Assembly (NCBI RefSeq): GCF_004343775.1
Contig: NZ_PTXL01000002.1
Location: forward strand, 1,054,001 to 1,118,000
Length of the DNA: 64,000 nt
From: Burkholderia sp. SRS-46
GTDB lineage: Bacteria > Pseudomonadota > Gammaproteobacteria > Burkholderiales > Burkholderiaceae
Direction: 5' to 3'
Below the pieces are notes generated by a model. That model saw only the letters and a list, made by a program, of their open reading frames with translations, did no database searches and was not told where the DNA came from. The number at the start of each line of letters is the position of its first letter. Position 1 is the stretch's first letter. The position numbers and the translations under genes are program-made. This document shows positions 63,721 to 64,000 of the stretch, in pieces.

Positions 63721-64000
63721 GCGGATTCGACCGTCGTGGCAAAACGGGCCTGCAGCCTGCGCTGCACGGCGCTGGTCGCGATGAAGACCAGCGCGTTCGC
63801 GATCAACGCGACGAGCCCGGGGTTGATGGAAGTCAGCGTAGCAGATGCGCCGGGGAACAGCGACGCGAGCGTCACGCCGCCGTAGTTCGTCAGCGCGATC
63901 ACGATGCCGCCCGCGGCGATCCCCGCGAACGCGGCCTCGCGCGTGCCGAACGGCCGCTTCAGGAAGCTCGATGCGAGCATCGGAACGAGCTGCGTGAGCA
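63717..64000 (-). CDS. C-terminal part of a solute:sodium symporter-like permease
   Basis: The visible ~94 codons enter from the right edge. They contain LVPMLASSFLKRPFGTREAA, three hydrophobic helices (for example AGIAAGGIVIALTNYGG and GLVALIANALVFIATSAV) and a basic C-terminus, matching the end of SSS-family symporters. It is translationally coupled to the cytosine deaminase-like gene. Most of the gene lies outside the window. Confidence 0.65.
   Translation of the reverse strand, partial: LTQLVPMLASSFLKRPFGTREAAFAGIAAGGIVIALTNYGGVTLASLFPGASATLTSINPGLVALIANALVFIATSAVQRRLQARFATTVESA

Overview
The window is GC-rich DNA (roughly two thirds G+C by eye). Its gene content fits a Burkholderia chromosome, most likely a secondary replicon of the B. 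cepacia complex. The evidence is a DUF3348/DUF802/OmpA/DUF2894 block, many LysR regulators and ABC importers, a VgrG/Rhs type VI effector locus and a Ser-Gly-Thr repeat lipoprotein. I saw no rRNA, tRNA, CRISPR array or intact insertion sequence.

Layout. 0-2 kb: a LysR gene divergent from a cut gene, and a ParE/Phd-type toxin-antitoxin pair. 2-13.4 kb: a catabolic and uptake block with a ThDP decarboxylase resembling AruI, an aldehyde dehydrogenase, a spermidine/putrescine-type ABC importer, a polar amino-acid ABC importer and a GcvA-like LysR gene; it looks built for guanidino, arginine or polyamine-like compounds. 13.4-17.6 kb: a TetR gene divergent from an SDR / Baeyer-Villiger monooxygenase / alpha-beta hydrolase operon, reminiscent of mycobacterial mymA-lipR-sadH.

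17.6-26.3 kb is the most interesting part. It is a lower-GC, probably acquired cluster that I read as an undescribed RiPP (ribosomally made, modified peptide) system. A divergent AraC regulator faces an operon encoding (i) a GT4-like glycosyltransferase fused to an HvfC/BufC-like partner domain, (ii) a DUF692/MNIO multinuclear iron oxidase, (iii) an ABC exporter without a peptidase domain, (iv) a full-length glutamine-dependent asparagine-synthetase homologue and (v) a 44-residue peptide with the Cys-rich patch HCGGCEHSGC. The peptide has a good ribosome-binding site and is followed by a strong terminator. The GT/partner gene has a perfect internal ribosome-binding site and an in-frame GTG exactly at the domain junction. 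A reasonable model is that the partner presents the peptide to the MNIO, which oxidises Cys; the AsnB homologue amidates or cross-links acidic side chains, the glycosyltransferase adds sugar, and the exporter secretes the product.

26.3-31.6 kb: carboxymuconolactone decarboxylase-like protein, the (GTSS)36 repeat lipoprotein, an ICMT-like membrane protein, a tiny membrane peptide and a GNAT-like protein. 31.7-40.4 kb (minus strand): a type VI effector island with VgrG carrying a C-terminal HEAGH metallopeptidase, a lipoprotein that is its probable immunity partner, a DUF1795 (EagR-type) chaperone, a PAAR-Rhs effector with a WHH nuclease tip, and SMI1/KNR4 immunity. 40.6-43.3 kb: LysR gene, a decayed RraA-family pseudogene and an aminotransferase. 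43.5-48.5 kb: the DUF3348/DUF802/OmpA/DUF2894 block, whose DUF802 member carries five 240-bp repeats.

48.8-57.7 kb: mixed metabolic genes (DUF1444, LysE exporter, GNAT, RclA-like flavoprotein disulfide reductase, LysR plus quinone oxidoreductase, CynX-type MFS, a lone amino-acid binding protein, RidA). 57.7-60.8 kb: a less typical stretch with a LysR relic, an unfamiliar protein with a SHExxE motif, an Rrf2 regulator and a divergent epoxide-hydrolase-like gene. 61-64 kb (minus strand): two amidohydrolases downstream of the 3' end of a solute:sodium symporter, an uptake and deamination/hydrolysis operon.
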